Assembly (NCBI GenBank): GCA_900473685.1
Contig: UCNE01000010.1
Coordinates: 186,001-250,000, forward strand
Length of the DNA stretch: 64,000 bases
Origin: Hyphomicrobiales bacterium
Lineage (GTDB): Bacteria > Pseudomonadota > Alphaproteobacteria > Rhizobiales > Rhizobiaceae
Direction of reading: 5' to 3'
Shown piece after piece: positions 1-8,747 of the stretch. The translations under genes and the position numbers were made by a program. Each line of letters starts with the position of its first letter. Positions within the stretch are counted from its first letter, which is position 1. Under the pieces are notes generated by a model. The model searched no databases. It worked only from the letters and a program-made list of their open reading frames with translations, and was not told where the DNA came from.

Positions 1-245
1 CCCCTGCCCTCGGCGCCCATTTCAACGAACAGCGCCTGACGGCAGCCGCGCGACAGGGCTTCAAGCCCGACCGCGCCAGTACCGGCAAAGAGATCGAGAA
101 CACGGCCACCGCTGAGCGCTTCCGGATAGGAATGGCTCAGGATGTTGAACAGGCTTTCGCGCGTCCGGTCCGTGGTCGGCCGAATATCGTTGGAATTGGG
201 CGTTGCGAGCCCGCGCCCGCGAAACTCGCCACCGACGATCCGCAC
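1..245 (-). CDS. rsmD: 16S rRNA (guanine(966)-N2)-methyltransferase RsmD, 5' part only
   Basis: This is the N-terminal part of RsmD, which methylates G966 of 16S rRNA with S-adenosylmethionine. The gene runs off the left edge, so about 81 codons are present and the catalytic NPPY region is missing. The visible protein starts VRIVGGEFRGR, has the RPTTDRTRESLFNIL segment typical of the family, and then the SAM-binding motif DLFAGTGAVGLEAL. The likely start is a GTG six bases after the rluB stop, so the two genes are probably cotranscribed. No ATG fits better. Identification is firm; the start is inferred. Confidence 0.85.
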   Translation of the reverse strand, partial: MRIVGGEFRGRGLATPNSNDIRPTTDRTRESLFNILSHSYPEALSGGRVLDLFAGTGAVGLEALSRGCRQALFVEMGAEGR

Positions 246-251
246 CGGCGC

Positions 252-2231
252 TTAGTTCCCGCGTCCACGTGGCTTGCCGCCACCGGCTGGACGGCCGCCC
301 GAGGGCTTGCCACCACCCGTGCCGGGCTTGCGGGGACCACCGGTTTTCGCGCCGAACGGCTTTGCGCCACCCGGCTTGCCGCCGAACGATTTTCCACCGG
401 CCGGACGATCACCGTCGCGGCGCGGCGGGCGGTCACCCTGGGGACGATCTCCACGGGGCGGACGATCACCGAAATCACGGGGTTTGCGGTCGCCATCCTC
501 ACGCGAGAAAGACTTTTCGCCAAAGGGCTTGCGCGGACGGTCGCCTTGCGGGCGATCACCGGCAGGCCGGTCGCTTCGCGGACGGTCCGAGAACGAACGG
601 GCGCCTTCGGCACGCGGCTTGCGATCACCGAACGGCTTGTCGCCATCGCGGCGCGGCGGACGATCCCCCTGGGGGCGATCGCCACGCGGTGCGCGGTCGC
701 CAAAACTGCGGCCACCACGATCATCACCACCGGAGCGCCGGCGGTCGCCACCACGGCCTTCGTCGCGGCTTGGCTCGTCGGTTGCGCGGATCCAATCGTT
801 ATCGTCGGAATCGCGGGTGACGATCACACGCGGGCCACGGTCGGGCCGGTCGTAGACGGAGGCCTTCTTGCGGTCCGGATCGAACTTCCTGTTAGACTTG
901 GCGGCCACGCCGTCCTTGTTTCGGCCGTAGCGCTTGCTCGTCGGAGCCCCTTCCGGGCGCTCGCGGCGGACTGGCTTCTCGGCACCATCGGCAGCCTGTG
1001 CGTCCTTCGGCTTCTTTTCCGCCAGCGGCTTGGCGCCCGGCGCCATCCAGACATTAGCCTTGCGGGCACGGAAACCCGGTTCGCGCTTCGGTTCGTCAAA
1101 TTTCGCAGCCGGCGCGTCGCGCCCGCCACGGTCATTGCGGTCAGCGCGGCCGCCGCTGCGGTCATCACGCCGTGTCGTATCCAGACGCGACAGAGCACGC
1201 TCGCGCTTGTCGCCGGCCTTTTCCTTGAAACCGCCGCGTTCGCGGGCTTCCGGCTTTCCGGCTGCCCATTCGTTCTTCTGCGGCTTTTCGTCTTCGGCGG
1301 CTGCAGCGTCGAAGATCGGCGCATCGAAATTCGCCTTGGCATCCTCGATCAGGCGCGGGCCGAGCTGATCGCGCAGCGTGCGGCCGCGGATTTCCTGGGC
1401 CTGGCCTTCCGGCAGTTCGCCGAGCTGGAACGGACCGTAGGAAATGCGGATCAGCCGGTTCACGTCGAGACCAAGCGCGCCCATGACGTTCTTGATTTCG
1501 CGGTTCTTGCCTTCGCGCAGGCCCATGGTGATCCAGACGTTGGATCCCTGAACCTTGTCGAGCGTCGCATCGATGGCGCCATAGAGCACGCCGTCGACGG
1601 CGATGCCGTCCTTCAGCTTGTCGAGGGCTGCCTGGTCGATCGATCCATGCGCACGGACGCGGTAGCGGCGCAACCAGCCGGTGGCAGGCAGCTCGAGAAC
1701 GCGAGCAAGACCGCCGTCATTGGTCAGTAGCAGCAAGCCTTCGGTGTTGATGTCGAGGCGGCCGATGGACAGGACGCGCGGCAATTCTTCCGGCAGGTTG
1801 TCGAAAACGGTCGGGCGGCCTTCCGGATCGGAATTGGTGGTCACCAGGCCGGACGGCTTGTGATAGAGCCACAGGCGGGTGCGTTCGATACCGCGGATCG
1901 GCTGGCCATCCACTTCGATGTGATCGGCGAGCGTCGCGTTGACGACCGGGCTGTCGAGCAGCTTGCCATTCAGCGAAACGCGGCCTTCCATGATCATGCG
2001 CTCGATATCGCGGCGCGAAGCCACGCCAGCGCGCGCCATGATCTTGGAAATACGCTGCGGCACATCGGCGCCGACGGTTTCTGCCGCCGCCGGCCGTGGC
2101 TTACGCGGCTTTTCCGTTTCGTTCGTTTCGCCCGAATGATCGGCAGCGGTCTTGCGCGCGCCGGTATAGGGCTTCTTGTCGGACCGTACGGGCTTGCCGC
2201 CAGGCCGCTGGGGCTTGTCTTTGAATGTCAT
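252..2231 (-). CDS. rluB: 23S rRNA pseudouridine synthase (RluB/RsuA type) with very long disordered tail
   Basis: This is a pseudouridine synthase of the RsuA/RluB/RluE/RluF class, probably acting on 23S rRNA. It has a short basic N-terminal stretch, an S4 RNA-binding domain at about residues 58-105, and the catalytic domain with the GRLDINTEGLLLLTNDG motif; the catalytic Asp is near residue 160. The enzymatic core ends near residue 300. The remaining roughly 360 residues are low-complexity Arg/Gly/Asp/Pro/Lys sequence in which GDRPQGDRP recurs three times. E. coli RluB is under 300 residues, so the tail more than doubles the length. It is likely disordered and RNA-binding (inference). rsmD follows 6 bases downstream. 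The exact target uridine is not provable here. Confidence 0.85.
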   Translation of the reverse strand: MTFKDKPQRPGGKPVRSDKKPYTGARKTAADHSGETNETEKPRKPRPAAAETVGADVPQRISKIMARAGVASRRDIERMIMEGRVSLNGKLLDSPVVNATLADHIEVDGQPIRGIERTRLWLYHKPSGLVTTNSDPEGRPTVFDNLPEELPRVLSIGRLDINTEGLLLLTNDGGLARVLELPATGWLRRYRVRAHGSIDQAALDKLKDGIAVDGVLYGAIDATLDKVQGSNVWITMGLREGKNREIKNVMGALGLDVNRLIRISYGPFQLGELPEGQAQEIRGRTLRDQLGPRLIEDAKANFDAPIFDAAAAEDEKPQKNEWAAGKPEARERGGFKEKAGDKRERALSRLDTTRRDDRSGGRADRNDRGGRDAPAAKFDEPKREPGFRARKANVWMAPGAKPLAEKKPKDAQAADGAEKPVRRERPEGAPTSKRYGRNKDGVAAKSNRKFDPDRKKASVYDRPDRGPRVIVTRDSDDNDWIRATDEPSRDEGRGGDRRRSGGDDRGGRSFGDRAPRGDRPQGDRPPRRDGDKPFGDRKPRAEGARSFSDRPRSDRPAGDRPQGDRPRKPFGEKSFSREDGDRKPRDFGDRPPRGDRPQGDRPPRRDGDRPAGGKSFGGKPGGAKPFGAKTGGPRKPGTGGGKPSGGRPAGGGKPRGRGN

Positions 2232-2307
2232 TTGTGTTGCCTGCCTTTTGGGCTGTCCTATCAGGTCACAGCCCTTGGGTTAAGAGAAATTATCACGGGT
2301 CTCAACG

Positions 2308-2757
2308 ATGGCTGAAACGAGCCGGTTTATGGATTTGGCCTTGGAAGAAGCCAGAATGGCGGCGGCGCGTGGCGAAGTGCCTGTTGGCGCCGTCCTTGTC
2401 GTCAATGGCGCGGTCATCGCCAGCGCCGGAAACCGCACGCGCGAGCGCAACGATGTCACCGCGCATGCCGAAATCGAAGTGATCCGCGCGGCAGCAAGCG
2501 CCATCGGTGCGGAGCGGCTGAACGGCGCCGATCTTTACGTCACACTGGAGCCGTGTACCATGTGCGCGGCAGCGATTTCGTTTGCCCGTCTGCGCCGGTT
2601 ATATTATGGCGCCGAAGATCCGAAGGGCGGCGGCGTCGATAATGGCGTCCGTTTCTTCCATCAACCGACCTGCCATCATGCGCCGGATGTGTATTCCGGC
2701 CTTTCCGGTCAGAGTGCGGCCGATATCCTCAGGGAATTCTTTGCCGGAAGGCGCTAA
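2308..2757 (+). CDS. tadA: tRNA-specific adenosine deaminase
   Basis: TadA converts A34 to inosine in the anticodon of tRNA-Arg(ACG), which allows decoding of CGN codons. The 149-residue protein has the zinc deaminase signature: HAE near residue 57, with His as ligand and Glu as proton shuttle, and PCTMC with two Cys ligands. The length is normal. It is transcribed divergently from rluB across a 76-base gap, and this divergent arrangement is common in alphaproteobacteria. The final codons stop 18 bases before the convergent acetyltransferase gene. A related nucleoside deaminase is the only alternative, and the flanking translation genes favour TadA. Confidence 0.88.
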   Translation: MAETSRFMDLALEEARMAAARGEVPVGAVLVVNGAVIASAGNRTRERNDVTAHAEIEVIRAAASAIGAERLNGADLYVTLEPCTMCAAAISFARLRRLYYGAEDPKGGGVDNGVRFFHQPTCHHAPDVYSGLSGQSAADILREFFAGRR

Positions 2758-2775
2758 GCGGCCGAACCGTAAATC

Positions 2776-3252
2776 CTACCCGGCAGCAAAGCTTTCAAGC
2801 GCCGCGCCGGACAGTCGGTAACGTGTCCATTCCGACAGCGGCTCGGCGCCGATTGCCTCATAAGCCTTGATGGCCGGTTCGTTCCAGTCGAGCACGCTCC
2901 ACTCGAAGCGGCCGCATCCCTTCTCGACCGCGATCTGTGCCAGATAACGCAGCATCGCGCGCCCGGCGCCCGATCCGCGCTGATCCGGCGTGATATACAG
3001 GTCTTCAAGATAGAGCCCGTTGCGCGCCAGCCAGGTGGAATAGCTGAAGAACCAGACGGCGAAACCAACTGGCACACCATCGCGCTGGCAGATCGCCGCA
3101 TGCGAAACGGAATTTTCGCCGAACAGTGAAGAGGTGACCGATTGAACCGTCGCCTCGACCTCGTGGCCGGCTTTTTCGTAGATTGCCAGTTCGGTGATGA
3201 AACGCAGGATCGTGCCTGCGTCGTCAGGTGTGGCCGTGCGGATCTTGAACAT
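2776..3252 (-). CDS. GNAT-family N-acetyltransferase
   Basis: This 158-residue single-domain acetyltransferase shows the GNAT acetyl-CoA site DQRGSGAGRAMLRYLAQ after the LEDLYITP strand, and a C-terminal WNEPAIKAYEAIGAE motif. The LYLEDLYITPDQRGSG pattern and overall length resemble diamine (spermidine/spermine) acetyltransferases, so a small amine substrate is plausible but not shown. It starts 6 bases after the lipoprotein stop, which suggests readthrough from that gene. Confidence 0.8.
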   Translation of the reverse strand: MFKIRTATPDDAGTILRFITELAIYEKAGHEVEATVQSVTSSLFGENSVSHAAICQRDGVPVGFAVWFFSYSTWLARNGLYLEDLYITPDQRGSGAGRAMLRYLAQIAVEKGCGRFEWSVLDWNEPAIKAYEAIGAEPLSEWTRYRLSGAALESFAAG

Positions 3253-3258
3253 GCCGGA

Positions 3259-3876
3259 TCAGAAAACCTGGTACCACTTCTTGCCGCTGCCCTTGATCGC
3301 GGCTTCCTTCTTGCGGCGGCGCTCCTTGACCTGCTCCGGCTCGCCCAGATCCGCCGTCGCCTCTTCCGGCAGCTTGCGGTATTCGAGTGGCGGGTCGCTG
3401 AGGAACCGGCGCTTGTCGGCATAGGCCCCCATCTGGACCTTGCGGGCGTCGCGATAGGCCTGCGTCTGCTCGCTCTTGGTCAAGGCCCGGCCGTTGGCGC
3501 TTGCCTTGGCCAACGGCGAAACATAGCTGGGATTGTCAGCATTGGCGTCGGCTTCTTCGCGCAGACGCTGGCGCGTGTCTTCCGGCGATTCGATCCACTG
3601 CGGATTGTCCTTGGTGGCCAGGTTCTGCTGTGGCTCGACCAATTGCGCCGTTTCATTCGAGGGGGGCAGCACCAGACCGGGACGCGGCTGATACTTGAGG
3701 TTGTTGGGCTTGGTTGCCCCGAGGCTTACGGAACTGCCGAGGTCGTCCATCAGATGCTCGCCAGCGGTCTTGTCCGTCCCATAGGTCGGGCCGCCGATGC
3801 AGCCGGCCAGAACAAAGCTGCCGGTTACAATGCCGAACAGGCCGGCATACAGTCGAAACTCTCGCGTCATTCCCAT
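3259..3876 (-). CDS. Putative outer-membrane or periplasmic lipoprotein
   Basis: The protein starts MGMTREFRL and has a hydrophobic signal segment ending in a lipobox (VLAGC near residue 27), so it should be lipidated and cleaved by signal peptidase II. The mature region of about 180 residues is charged and Pro-rich, without a motif I recognise, and ends in a basic KERRRKKEAAIKGSGKKW stretch. I chose ATG at 3876 because a GGAAGGG ribosome site lies 5 bases upstream; a longer reading frame extends to 3996 but lacks such a site. It lies between ileS and the GNAT gene on the same strand. Function unknown. Confidence 0.75.
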   Translation of the reverse strand: MGMTREFRLYAGLFGIVTGSFVLAGCIGGPTYGTDKTAGEHLMDDLGSSVSLGATKPNNLKYQPRPGLVLPPSNETAQLVEPQQNLATKDNPQWIESPEDTRQRLREEADANADNPSYVSPLAKASANGRALTKSEQTQAYRDARKVQMGAYADKRRFLSDPPLEYRKLPEEATADLGEPEQVKERRRKKEAAIKGSGKKWYQVF

Positions 3877-4011
3877 GAAAACCCTTCCAGCGGTGCCGGC
3901 ACGATCGATACTTGAGCGGCATTGCAGCGCCCATGACGGATAAATCCGCCGATTTTCAGGCAGGTTTACCGGATGAGCCGCAATTACGCAATTCACCCGG
4001 TAAACAATCCC

Positions 4012-7005
4012 TTAAGAAGCGTAGCCGAGTTCGCGAAGCGCCTGTGCATCGCGGGCGGAGACATCCGGGAACGCTGCATCGGAGCCGACATCATCCGTGA
4101 TGCGCCAGGAGCGGGCGCATTTGACGCCTTCTGCCAGTGTTGGCTCGACGCTGACTGTTGCCAGATCGCCAAGGGAGAAGGCCGCCGCCGGGCCTTTGCC
4201 CGCAACGATGGTAACGCCGGAAGTGATGCAGATTTCTGCAAAATCCTGCCCATTCAGCGCCTGCAGCAGGTCCGCATCGGCGATGTGCACGACCGGGGCC
4301 GCTTCCAGCGAAGAGCCGATCCGCTTGTCGCGGCGTTCGATTTCCAGTGCGCCGGTGACGGCGCGGCGGACGTCGCGGATCTTCTTCCACTTCTCGGCCA
4401 GAGCCTCGTCGCGCCATTCGGCCGGCACCAGCGGGAACTGTTCCAGATGGACCGAAACGGCCGACGGATCACGCGACAACCAGGCCTCTTCCGTGGTGAA
4501 CGGCAGAACCGGGGCAAGCCAGGTGACGAGGCAATCGAACAGCTTGCGGATGACGGCAAGCGAGGCACGGCGGCGCAGGCTCGACGGCGCATCGCAATAG
4601 AGCGCGTCCTTGCGGATGTCGAAATAGAAGGCCGACAGCTCGATGTTCGAAAAATCGATCAACGCGCGGGCGATCTTCTTGAAATCGAAGGCATCGTAGC
4701 CTTCGCGCACCAGCTGGTCGAGTTCCGACAGGCGGTGCAGCATCAGGCGTTCAAGCTCGGGCATATCGGCAAAGGCGATATCGTCACCCTTGTCGTGTGC
4801 CAAAGTGCCGAGCATCCAGCGGATGGTGTTGCGCAGCTTGCGATAGCTGTCGATATTGGTCTGGATGATCGCCTTGCCGAGACGCTGGTCTTCCCAGTAA
4901 TCGGTTGTGGCGACCCAAAGGCGTAGGATATCGGCACCCGATTCCTTCATCACGTCCTGCGGCGCAACGACATTGCCCTTGGACTTCGATTGCTTTTCGC
5001 CCTTCTCGTCCATCGTGAACCCGTGGGTGACGACAGCATTATAAGGCGCGCGGCCGCGCGTCGCGCAGCTTTCGAGCAGCGACGAATGGAACCAGCCGCG
5101 ATGCTGGTCGGAGCCTTCGAGATAAACGTCGGCCGGCCATTTCAGGTCGGGGCGATCTTCCAGCGTGAAGGTGTGGGTGCAGCCACTATCGAACCAGACA
5201 TCGAGGATGTCCATGACCTGGTTCCACTTGGCATGGTCGTGGTCCTTGCCGAGGAAACGGTCCTTGGCGCCTTCGGCGAACCACGCATCCGCACCTTCAG
5301 CCTCGAAGGCCTCGATGATGCGGGCGTTGACGGCCTCATCGACCAGCACTTCGCCCTCAACGTCGGCAAAGACGGCGATCGGCACGCCCCACGCCCTTTG
5401 ACGGGACAGCACCCAGTCCGGACGGTTTTCGATCATGGCGCGAAGACGGTTCTGGCCGGCGGCCGGGACGAAACGGGTGTTGTCGATGGCAGACAGCGCC
5501 CGCGAGCGCAGCGTCGTACCATCGGCAAGGTCCTTGTCCATGTAGACGAACCATTGCGGCGTGTTGCGGAAGATGATCGGCTTCTTCGAGCGCCAGGAAT
5601 GCGGATAGCTGTGCTTCAGACGGCCGCGGGCAAACAGGTTCTTCGCCTCGATCAGTGCCTTCATCACCAGTTCGTTGGCATTGCCCTTCTTGCCGTTGTC
5701 ATCCATGACGCGGCCGGCACCGCCGTCGCGATCCGGACCGAAGCCCGGCGCGTCGGCCGTGTAGAAACCGGCATCATCGACGGTGAACGGGATCTTCGAC
5801 GAGATACCGCGTGCTTCCAGATCCCGGGCGTGATCCATCCAGACGACAAAGTCGTCCGCGCCGTGGCTGGGGGCGGTGTGGACGAAGCCCGTACCGGTGT
5901 CGTCGGTGACATGGTCGCCGTTGAGCAGCGGAACCTCGAAATCGTAGCCAAGTTCATAGAGTGGATGCAGGCAAGTGATTCCCGCCAATTCCTCTGGCGT
6001 CACTTCACGGACCAACTCCAAAGTAACCTTAGCCTTCGCCGCGCATTCGTTCGCTAGGCGCGTTGCGAAGATTAACTTTTCACCGGGCTGAGGTCCGAAC
6101 TCATTCTCTGCGGTCATGACTTCGTACAGACCGTAAGGATAGCGCGATGAATAGGCAATCGCTCGGTTGCCGGGGATTGTCCAAGGCGTTGTGGTCCAGA
6201 TGACCACGGATGCCTGCGTCAAGCTCTCTGGTTTCGCAACAACGATCATCTGCCCGGTTTCTTCACCGGTTTCTTTGTCGACTACGCGGGTGACGAGATC
6301 TCCGCCGGAGTATTTCACCGGGAATTTCACCCAGATCGCATCACTCTCGATATCGGCATATTCGACCTCGGCTTCCGCCAGTGCCGTGCGCTCGACGACG
6401 GACCACATGATCGGCTTGGAGCCGCGATAGAGCTGGCCGGACTTGGCGATTTTCAAGAGCTCGCCAGCGATCCGGGCCTCGGCATGGAAGGCCATCGTCG
6501 TGTAGGGGTTGTCGAAGTCACCCTCGATGCCCAGGCGCTTGAATTCGGCCGACTGGATCTTGATCCAGTTGGCGGCAAAGTCGCGGCATTCCTGGCGGAA
6601 TTCGTTGACCGGGACCTCGTCCTTGTTCTTGCCCTTGGCGCGGTAGGCTTCCTCGATCTTCCATTCGATCGGCAGGCCGTGGCAATCCCAGCCCGGAACG
6701 TAGTTCGCATCGAAACCACGCATCTGGAACGAACGGGTGATGGTATCCTTGAGGATCTTGTTCAGCGCATGGCCGATATGGATGTTGCCGTTGGCATAGG
6801 GCGGGCCGTCATGCAGCACGAACTTTTCACGGCCGGCGGCAGAGGCGCGCAGCTTCTTGTAGAGGCCCATCTCCTGCCAGCGGGCAACGGTTTCCGGCTC
6901 CTTCTGCGGCAGACCGGCGCGCATCGGGAATTCGGTTTCCGGCAGATAGAGGGTCTTGGAATAATCGAGCTTTTCAGCGGTATCGGTCATGGTTTCAGCA
7001 ATCAT
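4012..7005 (-). CDS. ileS: Isoleucyl-tRNA synthetase
   Basis: IleS charges tRNA-Ile. This class I synthetase has the HIGH signature ([12 protein letters not shown]), the KMSKS counterpart written KQSKSKGN, and a CP1 editing domain with [16 protein letters not shown] residues in the first half. Length is about 997 residues, or 992 from an alternative ATG at 6990; neither start has a clear ribosome site. The C-terminal zinc finger is degenerate: CARSW replaces the usual CARCW and the second Cys pair is absent. Codon usage shifts and GC falls to about 54% over roughly 5941-6360, within the editing region (see findings). The lipoprotein gene follows 135 bases downstream. Confidence 0.95.
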   Translation of the reverse strand: MIAETMTDTAEKLDYSKTLYLPETEFPMRAGLPQKEPETVARWQEMGLYKKLRASAAGREKFVLHDGPPYANGNIHIGHALNKILKDTITRSFQMRGFDANYVPGWDCHGLPIEWKIEEAYRAKGKNKDEVPVNEFRQECRDFAANWIKIQSAEFKRLGIEGDFDNPYTTMAFHAEARIAGELLKIAKSGQLYRGSKPIMWSVVERTALAEAEVEYADIESDAIWVKFPVKYSGGDLVTRVVDKETGEETGQMIVVAKPESLTQASVVIWTTTPWTIPGNRAIAYSSRYPYGLYEVMTAENEFGPQPGEKLIFATRLANECAAKAKVTLELVREVTPEELAGITCLHPLYELGYDFEVPLLNGDHVTDDTGTGFVHTAPSHGADDFVVWMDHARDLEARGISSKIPFTVDDAGFYTADAPGFGPDRDGGAGRVMDDNGKKGNANELVMKALIEAKNLFARGRLKHSYPHSWRSKKPIIFRNTPQWFVYMDKDLADGTTLRSRALSAIDNTRFVPAAGQNRLRAMIENRPDWVLSRQRAWGVPIAVFADVEGEVLVDEAVNARIIEAFEAEGADAWFAEGAKDRFLGKDHDHAKWNQVMDILDVWFDSGCTHTFTLEDRPDLKWPADVYLEGSDQHRGWFHSSLLESCATRGRAPYNAVVTHGFTMDEKGEKQSKSKGNVVAPQDVMKESGADILRLWVATTDYWEDQRLGKAIIQTNIDSYRKLRNTIRWMLGTLAHDKGDDIAFADMPELERLMLHRLSELDQLVREGYDAFDFKKIARALIDFSNIELSAFYFDIRKDALYCDAPSSLRRRASLAVIRKLFDCLVTWLAPVLPFTTEEAWLSRDPSAVSVHLEQFPLVPAEWRDEALAEKWKKIRDVRRAVTGALEIERRDKRIGSSLEAAPVVHIADADLLQALNGQDFAEICITSGVTIVAGKGPAAAFSLGDLATVSVEPTLAEGVKCARSWRITDDVGSDAAFPDVSARDAQALRELGYAS

Positions 7006-7292
7006 ATCTGGGCGCGTGTCGCCGCGCGTGCGAACGGGATATCATAAGGGAAACGGAGGGCGCTTCAGAGAAGCACCGAAAACCCGGACCTTCCGGCGGC
7101 TATCAAAGCGCTGGGAAGGCCGGGCCAATAATTCGCTGATCACGTATCAATCGACGATATCGGGTCATGGTGGCCGGTTGTTTAAGCGGTTTTCGCGTGA
7201 AAAGGAAGATGAGAACGGCAAAGTTTCAAACAACGATGTGGTTCAGGGCGATGAAGTGCGGATTTTAACTGGATAAGGAGCGTGCGGCGGGC
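7006..7292. other. Intergenic leader region upstream of ileS
   Basis: This is the 5' side of the 445-base gap between ileS and the BrnA-like gene, and the ileS promoter should lie here. I see no protein motif or clear regulatory palindrome. A 95-codon forward reading frame crosses it but has no ribosome site and no recognisable composition. The other half of the gap is the RIME-like repeat. Confidence 0.4.
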
Positions 7293-7437
7293 TCCCACTT
7301 CTCCCCAGCGGGGAGAAGTGCCGAGCGCAGTGAGGCGATGAGGGGGTCCTTCGGCAAACTCTGAGCCCGACAAAAGCGGCCTTCGGCCCCCTCATCCGGC
7401 CCTGCGGGCCACCTTCTCCCCGCTGGGGAGAAGAGGG
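7293..7437. repeat. RIME-like palindromic intergenic element, copy 1
   Basis: Two strong hairpins bracket the element. The left has an 11-bp stem at 7296-7306/7310-7320 with loop AGC. The right has a 9-bp stem at 7413-7421/7425-7433 with loop GCT, preceded by a small GGCCC/GGGCC hairpin at 7398-7410. The arms share the core CTTCTCCCC/GGGGAGAAG. The same layout occurs at 20332-20454 and 26508-26637. It matches my memory of the Rhizobium-specific intergenic mosaic elements; exact family assignment needs a search. Confidence 0.8.
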
Positions 7438-7450
7438 AAAGTGAGCCCTG

Positions 7451-7690
7451 TCAGTCCTTCGGATTCGCCAGCATAGCGGCACGCAGCGCATCGTTGATGC
7501 GGTCCTGCCAGCCCGGGCCGTCGTCCTGGAAATAATGCAGTACGGCGCTATCGAGCTTGATCGACACGAGTTCCTTGGTTTCCGGAAGAGCGCGCTTTTC
7601 GACGGCTGGCACCGGTGCCTTCTTGGCCGGTTTGAACAGGGCCTCTGCGGCATCCATGGCGCTGACGGGCCTGCGGGGCGTGGTAGCCAT
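7451..7690 (-). CDS. BrnA-like (DUF4415) antitoxin-type protein without a partner toxin
   Basis: This protein of 79 residues has an N-terminal linker rich in Pro and Lys and a C-terminal segment, VSIKLDSAVLHYFQDDGPGW followed by QDRINDALRAAM. That segment is the typical ribbon-helix-helix end of BrnA/DUF4415 antitoxins. I chose ATG at 7690 because AAAGGA lies 8 bases upstream; the ATG at 7696 sits too close to it. The ribF stop is only 12 bases upstream, so it is likely cotranscribed with ribF. No BrnT-like toxin is visible on either side. It may have become a stand-alone DNA-binding protein (inference). Confidence 0.75.
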   Translation of the reverse strand: MATTPRRPVSAMDAAEALFKPAKKAPVPAVEKRALPETKELVSIKLDSAVLHYFQDDGPGWQDRINDALRAAMLANPKD

Positions 7691-7702
7691 CGGCATTATC
7701 CT

Positions 7703-8701
7703 TTAGGAATTGGCATCCGGACCGAATGCGATTTTGCTGTCGATCACACTGAGCGGCTTGACGCCGGAAAGCAAGGCGCGGGCTTCCGCATCATCCTGCT
7801 TCATCTGCACCACCAGCGGATCGAGACCATCGAACTTCAGCTCATCGCGCAGATGGCCGAAGAAGGAGACCGAACAGATTTCACCATAGAGATCGCCGGA
7901 GAAATCGAAGACGAAGGTTTCGAGCAGGGCAATGCCGTCGCTATCGACCGTCGGGCGCTTGCCGAAGCTCGCCACACCATCATGAAGGCTGCCATCGGCG
8001 CGGCGGAAGCGCACGGCGTAGATACCGTTGCGCAATTCAACTTCCGGCGGCAGCTGCATGTTGGCGGTGGGGTAACCGAGCGTGCGGCCAAGCTTCTTGC
8101 CGCCGATGACTTCCGCTTCCACCGTATAGCGGTAGCCGAGCAGACCGGCCGCCTGGGTGACATCGCCCTCGCCCAGCAATCCGCGAATATGGCTGGAGGA
8201 GATCACCGAGGCGTTCTCATCCCGAAACGCATCGACCAGCGTCACGCCAAAGCCGTTTTCGCCACCGGCAGCCATGAGGAAGGCAGGCCCGCCTTCCCTG
8301 CCCTTGCCGAAATGGAAATCGAAACCGGTGACCACATGGCTCGCATGCAGCCAGTCCATCAGGATGGAGCGGATGAAATCGGATGCGGACAGCTGCGAGA
8401 ACGTCTTGTCGAACGGATATTCGATGACGGCGGAAAAACCCATGCCTTCAAGGATGCGTGCCTTCAGCGGTGCCGGCGTCAGCCGGAATACCGGCTGGTC
8501 CGGCCGGAAGACGCTGCGGGGATGCGGCTCGAAGGTGAGAACCAGCGCCGGAACGCCCCGCGCCTGCGCTTCTTCCAGCGCCCGGTTCAGAACCGATTGA
8601 TGACCACGATGCACGCCATCGAAATTACCGATGGCGATGACGCCGCCGCGCAGCGCTTCGGGAAGAGGTTCGCGGGTCTCGTTGCGATGAAAAACTGTCA
8701 T
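7703..8701 (-). CDS. ribF: Bifunctional riboflavin kinase / FAD synthetase
   Basis: RibF makes FMN from riboflavin and then FAD. The 332-residue protein has the N-terminal nucleotidyltransferase domain, with GNFDGVHRGHQSVL near the start and a later SSSHIRGLLGEGD motif, and the C-terminal flavokinase domain (GYPTANMQLPPE and the DGIALLETFVFDFSGDLYG region). The start MTVFHRNETRE at 8701 fits the family; the frame extends a further 14 codons without support. The HAD gene lies 46 bases upstream and the BrnA-like gene 12 bases downstream, giving a probable three-gene transcript. Confidence 0.92.
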   Translation of the reverse strand: MTVFHRNETREPLPEALRGGVIAIGNFDGVHRGHQSVLNRALEEAQARGVPALVLTFEPHPRSVFRPDQPVFRLTPAPLKARILEGMGFSAVIEYPFDKTFSQLSASDFIRSILMDWLHASHVVTGFDFHFGKGREGGPAFLMAAGGENGFGVTLVDAFRDENASVISSSHIRGLLGEGDVTQAAGLLGYRYTVEAEVIGGKKLGRTLGYPTANMQLPPEVELRNGIYAVRFRRADGSLHDGVASFGKRPTVDSDGIALLETFVFDFSGDLYGEICSVSFFGHLRDELKFDGLDPLVVQMKQDDAEARALLSGVKPLSVIDSKIAFGPDANS

Positions 8702-8747
8702 GTCCGTTCGCCAGTCGTCTCTCGTGCGGGCCGATCGCGCCAATCCG

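Noticed and set aside
132..1730. 532-codon plus-strand frame over rluB
   Set aside because: Shadow of rluB; composition follows the complementary RGD-rich tail, without start context.
2776..3422. 222-codon alternate frame over the GNAT gene
   Set aside because: Ser/Arg-rich shadow frame; the GNAT frame has the acetyl-CoA motif.
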